Below, in pieces: positions 24,753 to 33,971 of a stretch of DNA of 44,511 bases; position 1 is the stretch's first letter; each line of letters opens with the position of its first letter. The notes under the pieces are model-generated. The model had not been told where the DNA came from. It did not search any database and saw only the letters and a program-made list of their open reading frames with translations. The stretch lies in the NCBI GenBank assembly GCA_017413105.1, contig JAFPVA010000196.1:1-44511 (forward strand), read 5' to 3'. The translations under genes and the position numbers were made by a program. Source of the DNA: Butyrivibrio sp. Lineage in GTDB: Bacteria > Bacillota > Clostridia > Lachnospirales > Lachnospiraceae.

Positions 24753-26522
24753 TTGGAAAAGGTACTTGAGCTAATATCAAAAGAAGTAGGAGATGCGTTT
24801 GAGGCTGCGGGGTATGACCGCGAGCTTGGAAGGGCTACAATCTCCAACAGACCGGACCTTTGTGAATATCAGTGTAACGGCGCCATGGCAGGTGCCAAGA
24901 AGTACGGAAAGGCTCCTTTTATAATTGCGGATGAAGTTGCTGCAAAGCTTCAGGACAATCCTGCATTTGAAAAGGTGGAGTCAGTTAAACCGGGATTTTT
25001 GAACATCGTGCTCAGCGGTGATTTTGTAAGAAGCTATATTGTAAAGATGCTCCATGAGAAGCGCTTTGGTATCAGCCTTCCGGGACATGAGCCTACTGTT
25101 ATCCTTGACTACGGCGGAGCTAATGTAGCAAAGCCACTTCATGTAGGTCATCTTCGTCCTGCAATCATTGGAGAGGCTGTAAAGCGTATCCTTAAATACA
25201 CAGGTAACAAGGTTATCGGAGATATACACATGGGAGACTGGGGCCTTCAGATGGGCCTTGTCATCACAGAGCTCAAGAGAAGAAAGCCTGAGCTTCCATA
25301 TTTTGATCCTGATTTTACAGGAGCTTATCCCAAGGAGCCACCTTTCACAATTCAGGAGCTTGCGGAAATATATCCTGTTGCCAGTGCCAAGTCCAAGGAG
25401 GATGAGGCTTACAAGAACGAGGCTATGGAAGCTACAAAGCGTGTTCAGGACGGCGACCGTGCCTACAGAGCAATCTGGCATCACATCATGAACGTTTCTC
25501 TTCCTGACCTTAAGAAGAACTATGACAGCCTGGATGTTCATTTCGATCTTTGGAAGGGCGAGTCAGATGTGCATAATGTTATCCCGGGAATGGTTGAGTA
25601 TTTCAAGCAGCACAACTATGCTCATGTAAGCCAGGGCGCATTGGTTGTGGATGTTGCAGATGAGAAGGATGCAAAAGAGATGCCTCCTTGCATTATCCTT
25701 AAGTCAGACGGTGCGGCTTTATACGCTACAACAGATCTTGCAACTATTCAGGAGCGTATGAGAGAGTATCATCCTGATGCAATTTATTACTTCACAGATA
25801 AGAGGCAGGCACTTCACTTTGAGCAGGTATTCAGAACTGCCAAGAAGACCAAGCTGGTTATGCCTGAGACTGATCTTAGATTTGTCGGAAACGGCACAAT
25901 GAACGGCGCAGACGGCAAGCCTTTCAAGACAAGAGAGGGCGGAGTTATGCACCTTGAGAGTCTTGTTCAGGAAATTAATGACAAGATGTATGAGAGGGTT
26001 AAGCAGAGCAATCCTGATATGCCTGACGATGAGGCAAGGAGCACAGCTAACAAGGTTGCCCTTTCAGCTCTTAAGTACGGCGATCTTTCCAACCAGCCTG
26101 CTAAGGATTACGTCTTTGATATAGATAAGTTTATCTCCTTTGAGGGAGATACAGGCCCATATATTCTTTATACTATGGTACGTATCAAATCAATCCTCAA
26201 GAAATATGAGACAGAGGGGGGAAATGTCAAGGAAGCAAAGCTTGGCAATCCCGAGAATGAGGCAATGAAGAACCTTATGCTTCTTCTCACAAGATTTGCA
26301 GATGCTATTGAAGGTGCTGCCAAGGATCTGGCACCTAACAGAGTATGCGGATACATCTATGACCTCAGTAACGCATTTAACAGCTTCTATCACGGAACCA
26401 AGATTCTTACAGAGGCTGACGCCGACAAGAAAGAGAGTTACATCGCACTTCTTGCAATAACACTTAAGATTCTTGAGACAAGTATTGATTTACTTGGATT
26501 TAGTGCTCCTGAGAGGATGTGA
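24753..26522 (+). CDS. argS: arginyl-tRNA synthetase
   Basis: Class I aminoacyl-tRNA synthetase charging tRNA-Arg. It has 589 residues from a TTG start, with GAAGG upstream. Visible are the N-terminal additional domain, the ANVAKPLHVGHLRPAIIG (HIGH) motif, GDIHMGDWGLQMGL, the KPFKTREGG region that stands in for KMSKS in many ArgRS, and the anticodon-binding C-terminal DALR domain (DLSNAFNSFYH). The stop codon TGA at 26520-26522 lies inside the inverted end of the next repeat. Single-gene transcription unit. Confidence 0.97.
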   Translation: MEKVLELISKEVGDAFEAAGYDRELGRATISNRPDLCEYQCNGAMAGAKKYGKAPFIIADEVAAKLQDNPAFEKVESVKPGFLNIVLSGDFVRSYIVKMLHEKRFGISLPGHEPTVILDYGGANVAKPLHVGHLRPAIIGEAVKRILKYTGNKVIGDIHMGDWGLQMGLVITELKRRKPELPYFDPDFTGAYPKEPPFTIQELAEIYPVASAKSKEDEAYKNEAMEATKRVQDGDRAYRAIWHHIMNVSLPDLKKNYDSLDVHFDLWKGESDVHNVIPGMVEYFKQHNYAHVSQGALVVDVADEKDAKEMPPCIILKSDGAALYATTDLATIQERMREYHPDAIYYFTDKRQALHFEQVFRTAKKTKLVMPETDLRFVGNGTMNGADGKPFKTREGGVMHLESLVQEINDKMYERVKQSNPDMPDDEARSTANKVALSALKYGDLSNQPAKDYVFDIDKFISFEGDTGPYILYTMVRIKSILKKYETEGGNVKEAKLGNPENEAMKNLMLLLTRFADAIEGAAKDLAPNRVCGYIYDLSNAFNSFYHGTKILTEADADKKESYIALLAITLKILETSIDLLGFSAPERM

Positions 26523-26718
26523 GCGATATAAGGACTGAGTAAACACAGCATTGTGCTTGCACAAAATGCTGTGTTTATGAAAGGACTGAACGGACATGAG
26601 GAAAAAAGATACACGAACAAAGTGAGTGAATCGATTTCCGAATGCATGTAGCGACGCGAAGCTAGTCCCGTTAGGGAGATTGCGAGAGCGAAGCGGAGCA
26701 ATCCGTATTATCGCTCAC
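26519..26718. repeat. 200-bp repeat with 10-bp inverted ends after argS
   Basis: GTGAGCGATA (26519-26528) and TATCGCTCAC (26709-26718) form perfect inverted ends. Inside, TAAACACAGCATT pairs with AATGCTGTGTTTA (26540-26577) with an inner GTGC/GCAC stem. The hairpin is flanked by two AAGGACTGA copies. Two more hairpins follow: TCCC/GGGA near 26667-26678 and GATTGC/GCAATC at about 26678-26703. No reading frame is evident. The left end includes the argS stop codon. Size and ends resemble a MITE, but no target duplication is evident. Confidence 0.7.
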
Positions 26719-26733
26719 AAGTAGTAGGTAAAT

Positions 26734-28077
26734 ATGAACGACAATAATCACATGTTCAGCAACAGGAAGCTTTTCCTGTTGCTGATTCCAATTATAGCAG
26801 AACAGTTCCTGAATTCCCTTATGGGAATGGCGGACTCCATGATGGTCAGCAACGTAGGAGCAGCAGCTCTTTCCGGCGTATCTCTTGTTGATTCAATCAA
26901 CAACCTGGTAGTTCAGGCATTTAATGCCATGGCAACGGGTGGAGTCATAATCTGTTCCACATATTTCGGCCAGAAAGATATAAAAAGAGCTAATGAATCA
27001 GCAAGACAGGTGATCTTAGTCTCAACTTTTATATCTGTTTTTTTGATGGTTATCTGTCTTATTTTCAGAAATAGTCTCCTGAGTTTTATCTTTGGAAGTA
27101 TAGAAGCGGATGTAATGCATGCTGCAAGCATATATTTTCTTCTTACAATTATTTCCTATCCCGGGATTGCGCTTGCTGCAGCAGGAAGTGCTATTTTCCG
27201 TGCCCAGTCCAATACTAAGCTCCCGATGAATGTTGCCATTGTCTCAAACATATTAAACATTGCGGGCAATGCACTTCTCATCTATGGCTTTGGTATGGGA
27301 GTATATGGAGCAGCTCTGGCTACCATGACGTCAAGGATCTTTTCTGCAGTAGTTCTTTTGACCATGATTAGAAAAGATAAGTACGAGATAAATATCAGAG
27401 AGTACCATAAGATCAGGCCTGATTTTGGTAAGATAAGAAGGATTCTTGCCATGGGTATTCCAAATGGAATCGAGAATTCCATGTTTCAGTTTGGAAAACT
27501 GGCTATCCAGTCATCAGTATCACTCCTTGGAACAGCAGCTATAGCCGCTCAGTCCATGGCCAACATCTTTGAAAATGTGAATGGTGTTGCCGGAATTGGT
27601 GTCGGAATTGGACTTATGACTATTGTGGGGCAGTGCCTTGGAGCCGGTCGCAAGGATGAAGCCATTTATTACACAAAGAAGATGATAGGATGGGGATATG
27701 TTGCTATTCTGGTTAGCTGTCTTTTTACCTATGCTATTGCAAGACCCGTTGTATTTCTTGCCGGTATGGAAAAAGAGAGTGCAGAATTATGCATATATAT
27801 GCTTGGATGGATCACTATTGCAAAACCGCTTTTGTGGTCCCCTTCCTTTGTGACTCCTTATGCCATGAGAGCAGCGGGAGACGTGAAGTTTTCCATGATT
27901 GTCGCAACTCTTACCATGTGGCTTTGCAGAGTTACCCTTGCTACTTACCTTATAAGAGTAGCCGGAATGGGGGCAATGGGTGTGTGGATCGGAATGTTTG
28001 CTGACTGGGGCATCAGAGGCATTATTTACACTATTCGCTTTAAGCGGGGCAAATGGATCCATAAGGTTATTGAGTAA
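26734..28077 (+). CDS. MATE family efflux transporter
   Basis: Multidrug/toxin extrusion transporter, 447 residues with 12 predicted helices in two halves. The N-terminal IIAEQFLNSLMGMADSMMVS and the second-half MFQFGKLAIQSSVSLLGTAA are typical of the NorM/DinF superfamily. Extruded substrate and coupling ion cannot be told. It stands alone after the repeat and ends about 100 bases before the signalling gene at 28178. Confidence 0.93.
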   Translation: MNDNNHMFSNRKLFLLLIPIIAEQFLNSLMGMADSMMVSNVGAAALSGVSLVDSINNLVVQAFNAMATGGVIICSTYFGQKDIKRANESARQVILVSTFISVFLMVICLIFRNSLLSFIFGSIEADVMHAASIYFLLTIISYPGIALAAAGSAIFRAQSNTKLPMNVAIVSNILNIAGNALLIYGFGMGVYGAALATMTSRIFSAVVLLTMIRKDKYEINIREYHKIRPDFGKIRRILAMGIPNGIENSMFQFGKLAIQSSVSLLGTAAIAAQSMANIFENVNGVAGIGVGIGLMTIVGQCLGAGRKDEAIYYTKKMIGWGYVAILVSCLFTYAIARPVVFLAGMEKESAELCIYMLGWITIAKPLLWSPSFVTPYAMRAAGDVKFSMIVATLTMWLCRVTLATYLIRVAGMGAMGVWIGMFADWGIRGIIYTIRFKRGKWIHKVIE

Positions 28078-28177
28078 TTCTTCTTAGTTATTTAATCATT
28101 TTTTTATTCTATTATGTATAACAATTCAATATAATGGTTGTGTAACACTTTTTCGATAATAATTAACGGCCTATTGT

Positions 28178-30709
28178 ATGGATGTGAATAGAAAAGGAAG
28201 TCTATATTACATACGTTACACACTGACTGTGATCGGAGCCCTGGTTCTGGTCGCAGCTCTTTTCATGCTTGCACTTCTTACAAAAACTGAGACTGATACA
28301 GGTCCTGTTCTGGAACCTACAAGGGTCAATCACAGAGTTCTTTTTTTGTGTTCTTATAATCCACTGTATTTTACTTATGAAGATCAGGAAAACGGCCTTA
28401 AGGAAGCTCTTTACCCCAATGGTATTGAGTTTGATGTTATCTACATGGATACAAAGAATTATGGAAACGAAGAAGATATTGATGACTTCCATGATTTCCT
28501 TAAAGAGAGGCTAAAGAAGGACAGAGGCTATGAGGCTGTGCTTCTTGGAGATGATGACGCTCTTATTTTTGCATTAAAATACCAGGATGAACTTTTTAAG
28601 GACTATCCTATGGTATTCTTTGGCATAAATGATGCAAAACTGGCGGTAGAGGCGGCAAAGAATCCAATGATTACCGGCTTTTATGAGAAAGATTACATAA
28701 AAGACTGTATGGATCTTGCTATGACCACATTGCCCGACAGAAAATATTTTGTGGCCCTTCATGATAATTCTGCAGCCGGTGCGGCGGATGTGGATATCTT
28801 TTACTCCTATGATTCAAAATACCCGGATTATGTATTTACGGACATAAATACTGCAGAACTGAGTGAAGAGGAGCTAATTGAGGCTCTGAAAAACCTGCCG
28901 AAGGATGCGGTTCTCTTTTACATGACCTGCTACTCTGATAAAGAGGGAAAGACCTATTCCATGCTGGATAGGACAAATACTGTGGTGTCTTATGCCAGGG
29001 TTCCTGTCTTTAGAAATTATTCAGGCGGAAGGGATCAGGGCGTCCTTGGCGGAACCTATATGGACTTCCAGGCGCAGTGCAGGGATGCAGCGCTTGTAAT
29101 CTACGATGTTTTAGAAAACAGGACAGACATAGAAAGCTGTAATCTTGATGTCGATACTCCAAGTAAGACAAGCTTCAACTATAAGATGATGCAGAAATAT
29201 AATATTGATGAGGCACTTCTTCCGGCGGGAACGGAGTTTATCGACAAGCCCATCAGTATCGTAGAGTACTACAGGAGCATTATCCCGATAGCTATCATGA
29301 TCGTGGCAGCCCTGATGCTCTTTATTATAGCTTCGAATATAGCAGTGGAGCAGCAGAAGATTGCCAATCAGCAGATTAAGGAGTCAAGAGACAGCCTTGA
29401 AGAGTCGCAAAAAAAGCTTATCTATCAGGCTGAGCACGATGAACTGCTGGATCTTTTGAACAGAAAGTCTATTGTAGCCACATTGAATATGAGGCTTTCT
29501 CCAAGCGATACATATTCCATATTGATGGTGGATATTGATGGCTTTAAGTCTATAAACGAGAATTTCGGCCATGCAATTGCCGACGATGTCCTTAAGTATA
29601 TTGCCAGCAAGCTCAAGGAGATGGAGAGAAAATACAAGTGGCTTACCGGAAGGTATAGCGGCGATGAGTTTATCATCATGATTCCGGAAAAGACTCTTGA
29701 TGAGAAGTCCGCTGAGATCATTGAAATACTGGGCTCTCTAAGAAAAACGCTAACTATTGAACAGGAAGTTATCCAGCTTTCTGCAAGCGTTGGTATTGCA
29801 AATTCAGATGGAGTATCCGGTCCTGAGCAGAATATCATAAATGCGGAAATTGCTATGTATGAGGCAAAAGAGCGTGGCAAAGATACTGCTTTTGTCTATA
29901 CAGATTCAATGCAGCAGAATATGAAAGAGGAAAATCGCATCAAAGCCCTTGTTCTTGAGGCTTTTGACAAGAATCTCTTTTACATGGTCTATCATCCAAA
30001 GATTGATGCAAAGACAAAGAAGCCCGTTGGCTTTGAGGCGCTTGTCCGAATGAAGAATTTAGAAAAGAGTCCGTCAATATTTGTTCCCATTATTGAGAAG
30101 AATGGATGGATCTCAAAGCTGGGGCGTGTTACTACAAGGATAGTAATAGAACAACTGGCAGAGTGGAAGAGTCAGGGAAAAGAACTGCTTCCGGTATCAA
30201 TCAACTATTCTTCCAGGCAGGTCAATGATGCGAGGTATGTGCAGTTCCTGAATGACCTATTACAGAAGCATGATATAGATCCGGAATATGTTCAGCTTGA
30301 GATGACCGAGAGCATGTTTTTGGAAAAGAATAATCTGACTATGAGGCTCTTTGAACGCTTCAAGAAAATGGGAATAAAGATCCTTCTGGATGATTTTGGA
30401 ACAGGATATTCTTCTCTTGGGTATCTTACTTACATCCCGATAGATGAGATAAAGCTTGATAAGAGTCTGGTGGATGCTTATCTGATAGAGGGAAAGGATC
30501 TCTTTATCAGAGATGTGATACAGCTTGTCCATGATCTGAACAAGACTATCATAATTGAGGGAGTAGAGCAGGAATGGCAGTATGAAAGACTTCTTAAGTT
30601 TGGAGCAGATACCATTCAGGGCTTTTATTTTTCAAAGCCTGTTATTCCCGAGAAGGCCATAGATTTTTTGCCCCTTTCAGAAGAAAATGAGGATGTTGTG
30701 AACCGATAA
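28178..30709 (+). CDS. membrane sensor with degenerate GGDEF and intact EAL domain
   Basis: c-di-GMP signalling protein of 843 residues. Layout: a membrane helix near 14-36; an extracellular domain of about 310 residues that resembles ABC-type substrate-binding sensors (HRVLFLCSYNPLYFTYEDQE, VLLGDDDALIF); a second helix near 363-387 (IAIMIVAALMLFIIASNIA); a coiled coil; GGDEF; EAL. The GGDEF motif reads RYSGDEF, with Ser for the first Gly, so cyclase activity is doubtful. The EAL half has FEALVRM, EMTESMF, DDFGTGYSS and KLDKSLVD, so phosphodiesterase activity is likely. A TATAAT at 28130-28135 is a plausible -10. The ribosome site is poor. Confidence 0.92.
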   Translation: MDVNRKGSLYYIRYTLTVIGALVLVAALFMLALLTKTETDTGPVLEPTRVNHRVLFLCSYNPLYFTYEDQENGLKEALYPNGIEFDVIYMDTKNYGNEEDIDDFHDFLKERLKKDRGYEAVLLGDDDALIFALKYQDELFKDYPMVFFGINDAKLAVEAAKNPMITGFYEKDYIKDCMDLAMTTLPDRKYFVALHDNSAAGAADVDIFYSYDSKYPDYVFTDINTAELSEEELIEALKNLPKDAVLFYMTCYSDKEGKTYSMLDRTNTVVSYARVPVFRNYSGGRDQGVLGGTYMDFQAQCRDAALVIYDVLENRTDIESCNLDVDTPSKTSFNYKMMQKYNIDEALLPAGTEFIDKPISIVEYYRSIIPIAIMIVAALMLFIIASNIAVEQQKIANQQIKESRDSLEESQKKLIYQAEHDELLDLLNRKSIVATLNMRLSPSDTYSILMVDIDGFKSINENFGHAIADDVLKYIASKLKEMERKYKWLTGRYSGDEFIIMIPEKTLDEKSAEIIEILGSLRKTLTIEQEVIQLSASVGIANSDGVSGPEQNIINAEIAMYEAKERGKDTAFVYTDSMQQNMKEENRIKALVLEAFDKNLFYMVYHPKIDAKTKKPVGFEALVRMKNLEKSPSIFVPIIEKNGWISKLGRVTTRIVIEQLAEWKSQGKELLPVSINYSSRQVNDARYVQFLNDLLQKHDIDPEYVQLEMTESMFLEKNNLTMRLFERFKKMGIKILLDDFGTGYSSLGYLTYIPIDEIKLDKSLVDAYLIEGKDLFIRDVIQLVHDLNKTIIIEGVEQEWQYERLLKFGADTIQGFYFSKPVIPEKAIDFLPLSEENEDVVNR

Positions 30710-30728
30710 ATTATATGCTAATATGTTT

Positions 30729-30760
30729 AAGACGCCAATTCATTTTGGCGTCTTATTTAT
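30729..30760 (+). terminator. intrinsic terminator
   Basis: AAGACGCCAA pairs with TTGGCGTCTT over a 6-base loop, then TATTTAT. It separates the EAL gene from the transporter gene. Confidence 0.85.
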
Positions 30761-30778
30761 GTTCTATAGAGGTATTTT

Positions 30779-32152
30779 ATGAAGGAGAGAGAAACACTTG
30801 GAAGCAGAATGGGCTTTATCCTGCTCTCGGCAGGATGCGCCATTGGAATAGGAAATGTATGGCGATTTCCATACATGGTGGGAGAGAATGGAGGAGGCTT
30901 ATTTGTAATAGCATACGTGGTCTTTTTGCTGATTCTTGGAGTTCCGATCATGACCATGGAATATGCCATAGGAAGATCCAGCCGCCGCAGTATTTTATCA
31001 GCACTTAGGATGCTCGAGCCAAAGGACACTAAATGGCATCTTTTTGGACATGTGGCTATTGCAGGCAATTACCTTCTGCTAATGTTTTATTCAGTGGTAT
31101 CCGGATGGATACTCAGATATTTTGTCCTCACTGTATCGGGAGGCTTTGTTGGTAAGAATCCTGATGATATCTCAGTCATATATCAGGATATGATGGATAG
31201 TCCCATGACCATGATCCTTTTTATGGCCATAACCATGGTGATCACTGTAATAGTAACTTCTATGGGACTTGAGGCAGGCGTAGAGAGAGTTACAAAGGTG
31301 ATGATGGTTGCGCTCATTATCATCATGATAGGTCTTGGGGTTAAGTCCTTGAGTCTTCCGGGAGCTTCGGAGGGCGTTAAGTTTTATCTTATGCCGAATG
31401 CGGAAAATGTCAGAAAAGTAGGACTTGGAAATGTGCTTTATGGTGCGCTTAACCAGAGCTTTTTTACCTTAAGTCTTGGAATAGGCAGTATGGAAATCTT
31501 CGGAAGCTACATCAAGAAGGAGAGAAGTCTTGTGGGCGAAGCCTTCATTGTGGCCGGTCTTGATACCTTCGTGGCTATCGTTGCGGGACTTATCACTATT
31601 CCTGCCTGCTTTGCCTTCGGAGTAGCACCGGACAAGGGACCGAGCCTCATGTTCCTTACACTGCCCAACGTATTTGCATCCATGAAGGGCGGAAGGATAA
31701 TTGGAAGCTTTTTCTTCCTTTTCATGTATTTTGCAGCGCTTTCTACTATGATTGGCGTATTTGAAAATGATGTGAGCTTTTCCATGGATCTTTTTGGCAG
31801 GAATAGGAAAAAAGCAGCATTGGGAGCGGGAATTCTGATAACCTTAGGTTCTATACCATGCGCACTGGGCTTCAATGTGTGGAGCGCTTTTCAGCCGCTT
31901 AAAGCGGGAAATGTCATCATGGATCTGGAGGACTTTATTGTCAGCAATCTGATGCTTCCTATAGGTGCTTTCATAATGTGTCTGTTCTGTACCTGCAGAT
32001 ATGGCTGGGGATTCGATAATTATATCGAGGAGGTTAACAGCGGAAACGGAATCAAGATAAATCCGGCGCTGAAGTGGTATTTTAAGATTGTATTGCCTTT
32101 GATACTGGCGTTTATAGCGATATATGGTTTGTGGGGATATTTCGCAGGATGA
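30779..32152 (+). CDS. sodium-dependent transporter, NSS/SNF family
   Basis: Neurotransmitter:sodium symporter family (LeuT/MhsT fold), in bacteria usually for amino acids. The 457 residues contain the family start GFILLSAGCAIGIGNVWRFPY with the unwound helix 1, NGGGLFVIAYV, and GALNQSFFTLSLGIGSMEIFGSY around helix 6. About 11 helices are predicted, as in bacterial members lacking helix 12. AGAGG before the ATG supports the start. The gene stands alone downstream of a terminator. Confidence 0.95.
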   Translation: MKERETLGSRMGFILLSAGCAIGIGNVWRFPYMVGENGGGLFVIAYVVFLLILGVPIMTMEYAIGRSSRRSILSALRMLEPKDTKWHLFGHVAIAGNYLLLMFYSVVSGWILRYFVLTVSGGFVGKNPDDISVIYQDMMDSPMTMILFMAITMVITVIVTSMGLEAGVERVTKVMMVALIIIMIGLGVKSLSLPGASEGVKFYLMPNAENVRKVGLGNVLYGALNQSFFTLSLGIGSMEIFGSYIKKERSLVGEAFIVAGLDTFVAIVAGLITIPACFAFGVAPDKGPSLMFLTLPNVFASMKGGRIIGSFFFLFMYFAALSTMIGVFENDVSFSMDLFGRNRKKAALGAGILITLGSIPCALGFNVWSAFQPLKAGNVIMDLEDFIVSNLMLPIGAFIMCLFCTCRYGWGFDNYIEEVNSGNGIKINPALKWYFKIVLPLILAFIAIYGLWGYFAG

Positions 32153-32317
32153 GTATTGATACATTCATCTGATTCAGTTATTCGGTGTTTTTGTGGCGGA
32201 GGAATTATTGCCATAATAAGCGCTACTTCGTATAAAGAGATATAAAAAACAAACTTAGTCAAATTGTGTCGATTGAAAAAAGAGTAACTTCTAAATAGAC
32301 AAAAGGAGGATATCATG

Positions 32318-32554
32318 ATGGAAGATAAGAACAGAGTAAATGATAATGAGTTAACTGCTGTTACAGGCGGAGCAGCAACAAAGGCTTCAGCTCCAAGATT
32401 CCAGGTAGGGGATAAGGTTACACTCATTGTTTATCCTGAGTTTGGAATTGGAACAATTGTGAATGTATATATGGGAGGCACTGGCTGGAACTGCACTGCA
32501 AGATTCGATTCTGGCATTATTGATGCTTCTGATATTGAGTTCATCCCTGCGTGA
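32318..32554 (+). CDS. small protein with double-glycine-type leader and SH3-like core
   Basis: The 78-residue product (ATG 32318; a tandem ATG at 32315 is possible; AGGAGG at 32304-32309) starts with a charged segment ending NELTAVTGG. This fits the E-L-x-x-V-x-G-G pattern at which C39 peptidase-transporters cut bacteriocin and NHLP-type leaders. The rest, about 58 residues, resembles a small beta barrel: FQVGDKVTLIVYPEFGIGTI ... ARFDSGIIDASDIEF. One Cys is present. There is no dedicated peptidase-transporter or modification enzyme nearby. It has its own terminator. Export by a transporter elsewhere in the genome is inferred. Confidence 0.7.
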   Translation: MEDKNRVNDNELTAVTGGAATKASAPRFQVGDKVTLIVYPEFGIGTIVNVYMGGTGWNCTARFDSGIIDASDIEFIPA

Positions 32555-32570
32555 GATAAAAAAATTAGAG

Positions 32571-32609
32571 ATCGAGTAGGAGGATTATTTCTCCCACTCG
32601 ATTTTTTTT
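32571..32609 (+). terminator. intrinsic terminator after small leader-bearing gene
   Basis: ATCGAGTAGGAG pairs with CTCCCACTCGAT (one A-C mismatch) over an 8-base loop and is followed by eight T. Confidence 0.9.
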
Positions 32610-32760
32610 GTAATTTCTAAAAGTATTATTAAAACTGGCGTAAATTCAACACGTAAATAAATATTCGTAATAACATTAAGATGTATCCTAAGATCAGTAT
32701 GTTTATAAAATGATAAAAGATGCGAAAATGCAACAAAAGAGAAAAAGGCTGAGGAAAAAA

Positions 32761-32970
32761 ATGGATGAAAAAACACAGTATTACAAATTTATTGTCGGTA
32801 GTGTCATTGTCAGACGAACCGGGCTAAAAATAGAGAAAATAGGGAAAAAAGGTGTGTGGGAGGATGCTTCACATATGGCATACCGCTTTATCCGGGATGA
32901 CGATATGCTTGTTGAGATTACAGAAGAGGAAGCTAAGGATCTTTTAGCACAAAGGGGAATAGATCTATAA
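32761..32970 (+). CDS. hypothetical small protein, 69 residues
   Basis: No family recognised. GAGG six bases before the ATG at 32761 makes this start better than the in-frame ATG at 32710, which has none. The sequence mixes a basic N-terminal half (FIVGSVIVRRTGLKIEKIG) with an acidic C-terminus (DDDMLVEITEEEAKDLL), with no membrane helix. It lies 30 bases upstream of the LysM gene on the same strand and may be co-transcribed with it. Confidence 0.6.
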   Translation: MDEKTQYYKFIVGSVIVRRTGLKIEKIGKKGVWEDASHMAYRFIRDDDMLVEITEEEAKDLLAQRGIDL

Positions 32971-33000
32971 ACTAAGGGACATCAAGACGGAGATAAAACT

Positions 33001-33915
33001 ATGGGAAAAAGAACAAAACATTTGGTTTCAGTAGCATTTTTCATGGCTCTTTTAATTTCTTTTTTAGCACCATCTATACAGGTTCAGGCAAATGAATCTG
33101 CGACTGAGTATGCGGTACAAAGCGGCGACTGCCTCTATAAGATTGCCAAGAACCAGCTTGGAAGCGGAAGCAGATGGACTGAGATATTTGAGCTGAATAA
33201 GGACATTATAAAAGATCCTGCACTGATTTTTGTGGGGCAGAACCTTAAACTTCCGGGTGCCGCATCTGTAACTACAGTTGTCACAGCGGATACTTCTAAT
33301 GAAGCAGCTGCAGCCGGGCAGACAAACCCGGATGAGCAGAAAGAAGCTGACAAATACGCGCAGATGCTCTATGACGCAGCCCAAAAGGCTGAGCCGGCTG
33401 TTACTGCAGTTCTAAAGTCAATGGAATCAGATAAGGCTCACCTTGAGGGCTTGGATTACAGATTAAAATCAGTTGAGAGTACCAGCAGAAAGATTCTTTC
33501 TGATGCTAATGACGCTGAAATTTCTATTGAGGAGTCTGCGAAAGCTATAAAGGATTCCCTAAGGTATACCTTTGTAATTGATGATTCGGATTATGTTGAA
33601 ATGACTAAAAAAATCATGGATGCGCTTATTTCAAACGGTAATACTGTGCTTAACTTCAAGAACTTTTGGACCAATACGTCTAATCCTTATCAGGGAATAA
33701 ATATACAGCTTAAGGATAAAACCGGCGTTGTTTTTGAATTGCAGTTACATACCCCGACTTCTTACAACACCAAAGTGTTTGAGTCACATCAATATTATGA
33801 AATAGCAAGAAGCGAAACAGCAACAGAAGAGGAAAAGGCTGAGGCAAATAAGAAAATGGAAGAATTGTTTAAACGTGTTCCTGTTCCGGAAGGAGTAGAA
33901 AATCTTTCATATTAA
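33001..33915 (+). CDS. exported LysM protein with a RelA/SpoT-like domain
   Basis: 304 residues. A signal peptide (about 1-30, ending VQA) precedes one LysM domain (about 37-85: YAVQSGDCLYKIAK ... VGQNLKLP), an Ala/Glu-rich linker and a C-terminal domain (about 135-304). That domain follows the layout of RelA/SpoT nucleotide pyrophosphokinases: RLKSVESTSRKI (like the R-x-K-S-x-x-S-x-x-x-K element), KDSLRYTFVID (Asp185), YQGINIQL, FELQLHT (Glu246, as in E-x-Q-x-R-T) and SHQYYE. The usual YxSxH is changed to YQGIN. LysM predicts binding to peptidoglycan outside the cell, an unexpected place for an alarmone-type fold. Possible roles are an antibacterial toxin or a non-enzymatic wall protein. The domain call is by eye. 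Confidence 0.75.
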   Translation: MGKRTKHLVSVAFFMALLISFLAPSIQVQANESATEYAVQSGDCLYKIAKNQLGSGSRWTEIFELNKDIIKDPALIFVGQNLKLPGAASVTTVVTADTSNEAAAAGQTNPDEQKEADKYAQMLYDAAQKAEPAVTAVLKSMESDKAHLEGLDYRLKSVESTSRKILSDANDAEISIEESAKAIKDSLRYTFVIDDSDYVEMTKKIMDALISNGNTVLNFKNFWTNTSNPYQGINIQLKDKTGVVFELQLHTPTSYNTKVFESHQYYEIARSETATEEEKAEANKKMEELFKRVPVPEGVENLSY

Positions 33916-33971
33916 GGCGTCCGATTTGTGAACTTGAATTCTGATCTGTAAAGGGATTGGAGGTATATTTT

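Noticed and set aside
26519-26718. Insertion sequence remnant
   Set aside because: No transposase frame or fragment inside and no target duplication; described as a structured repeat instead.
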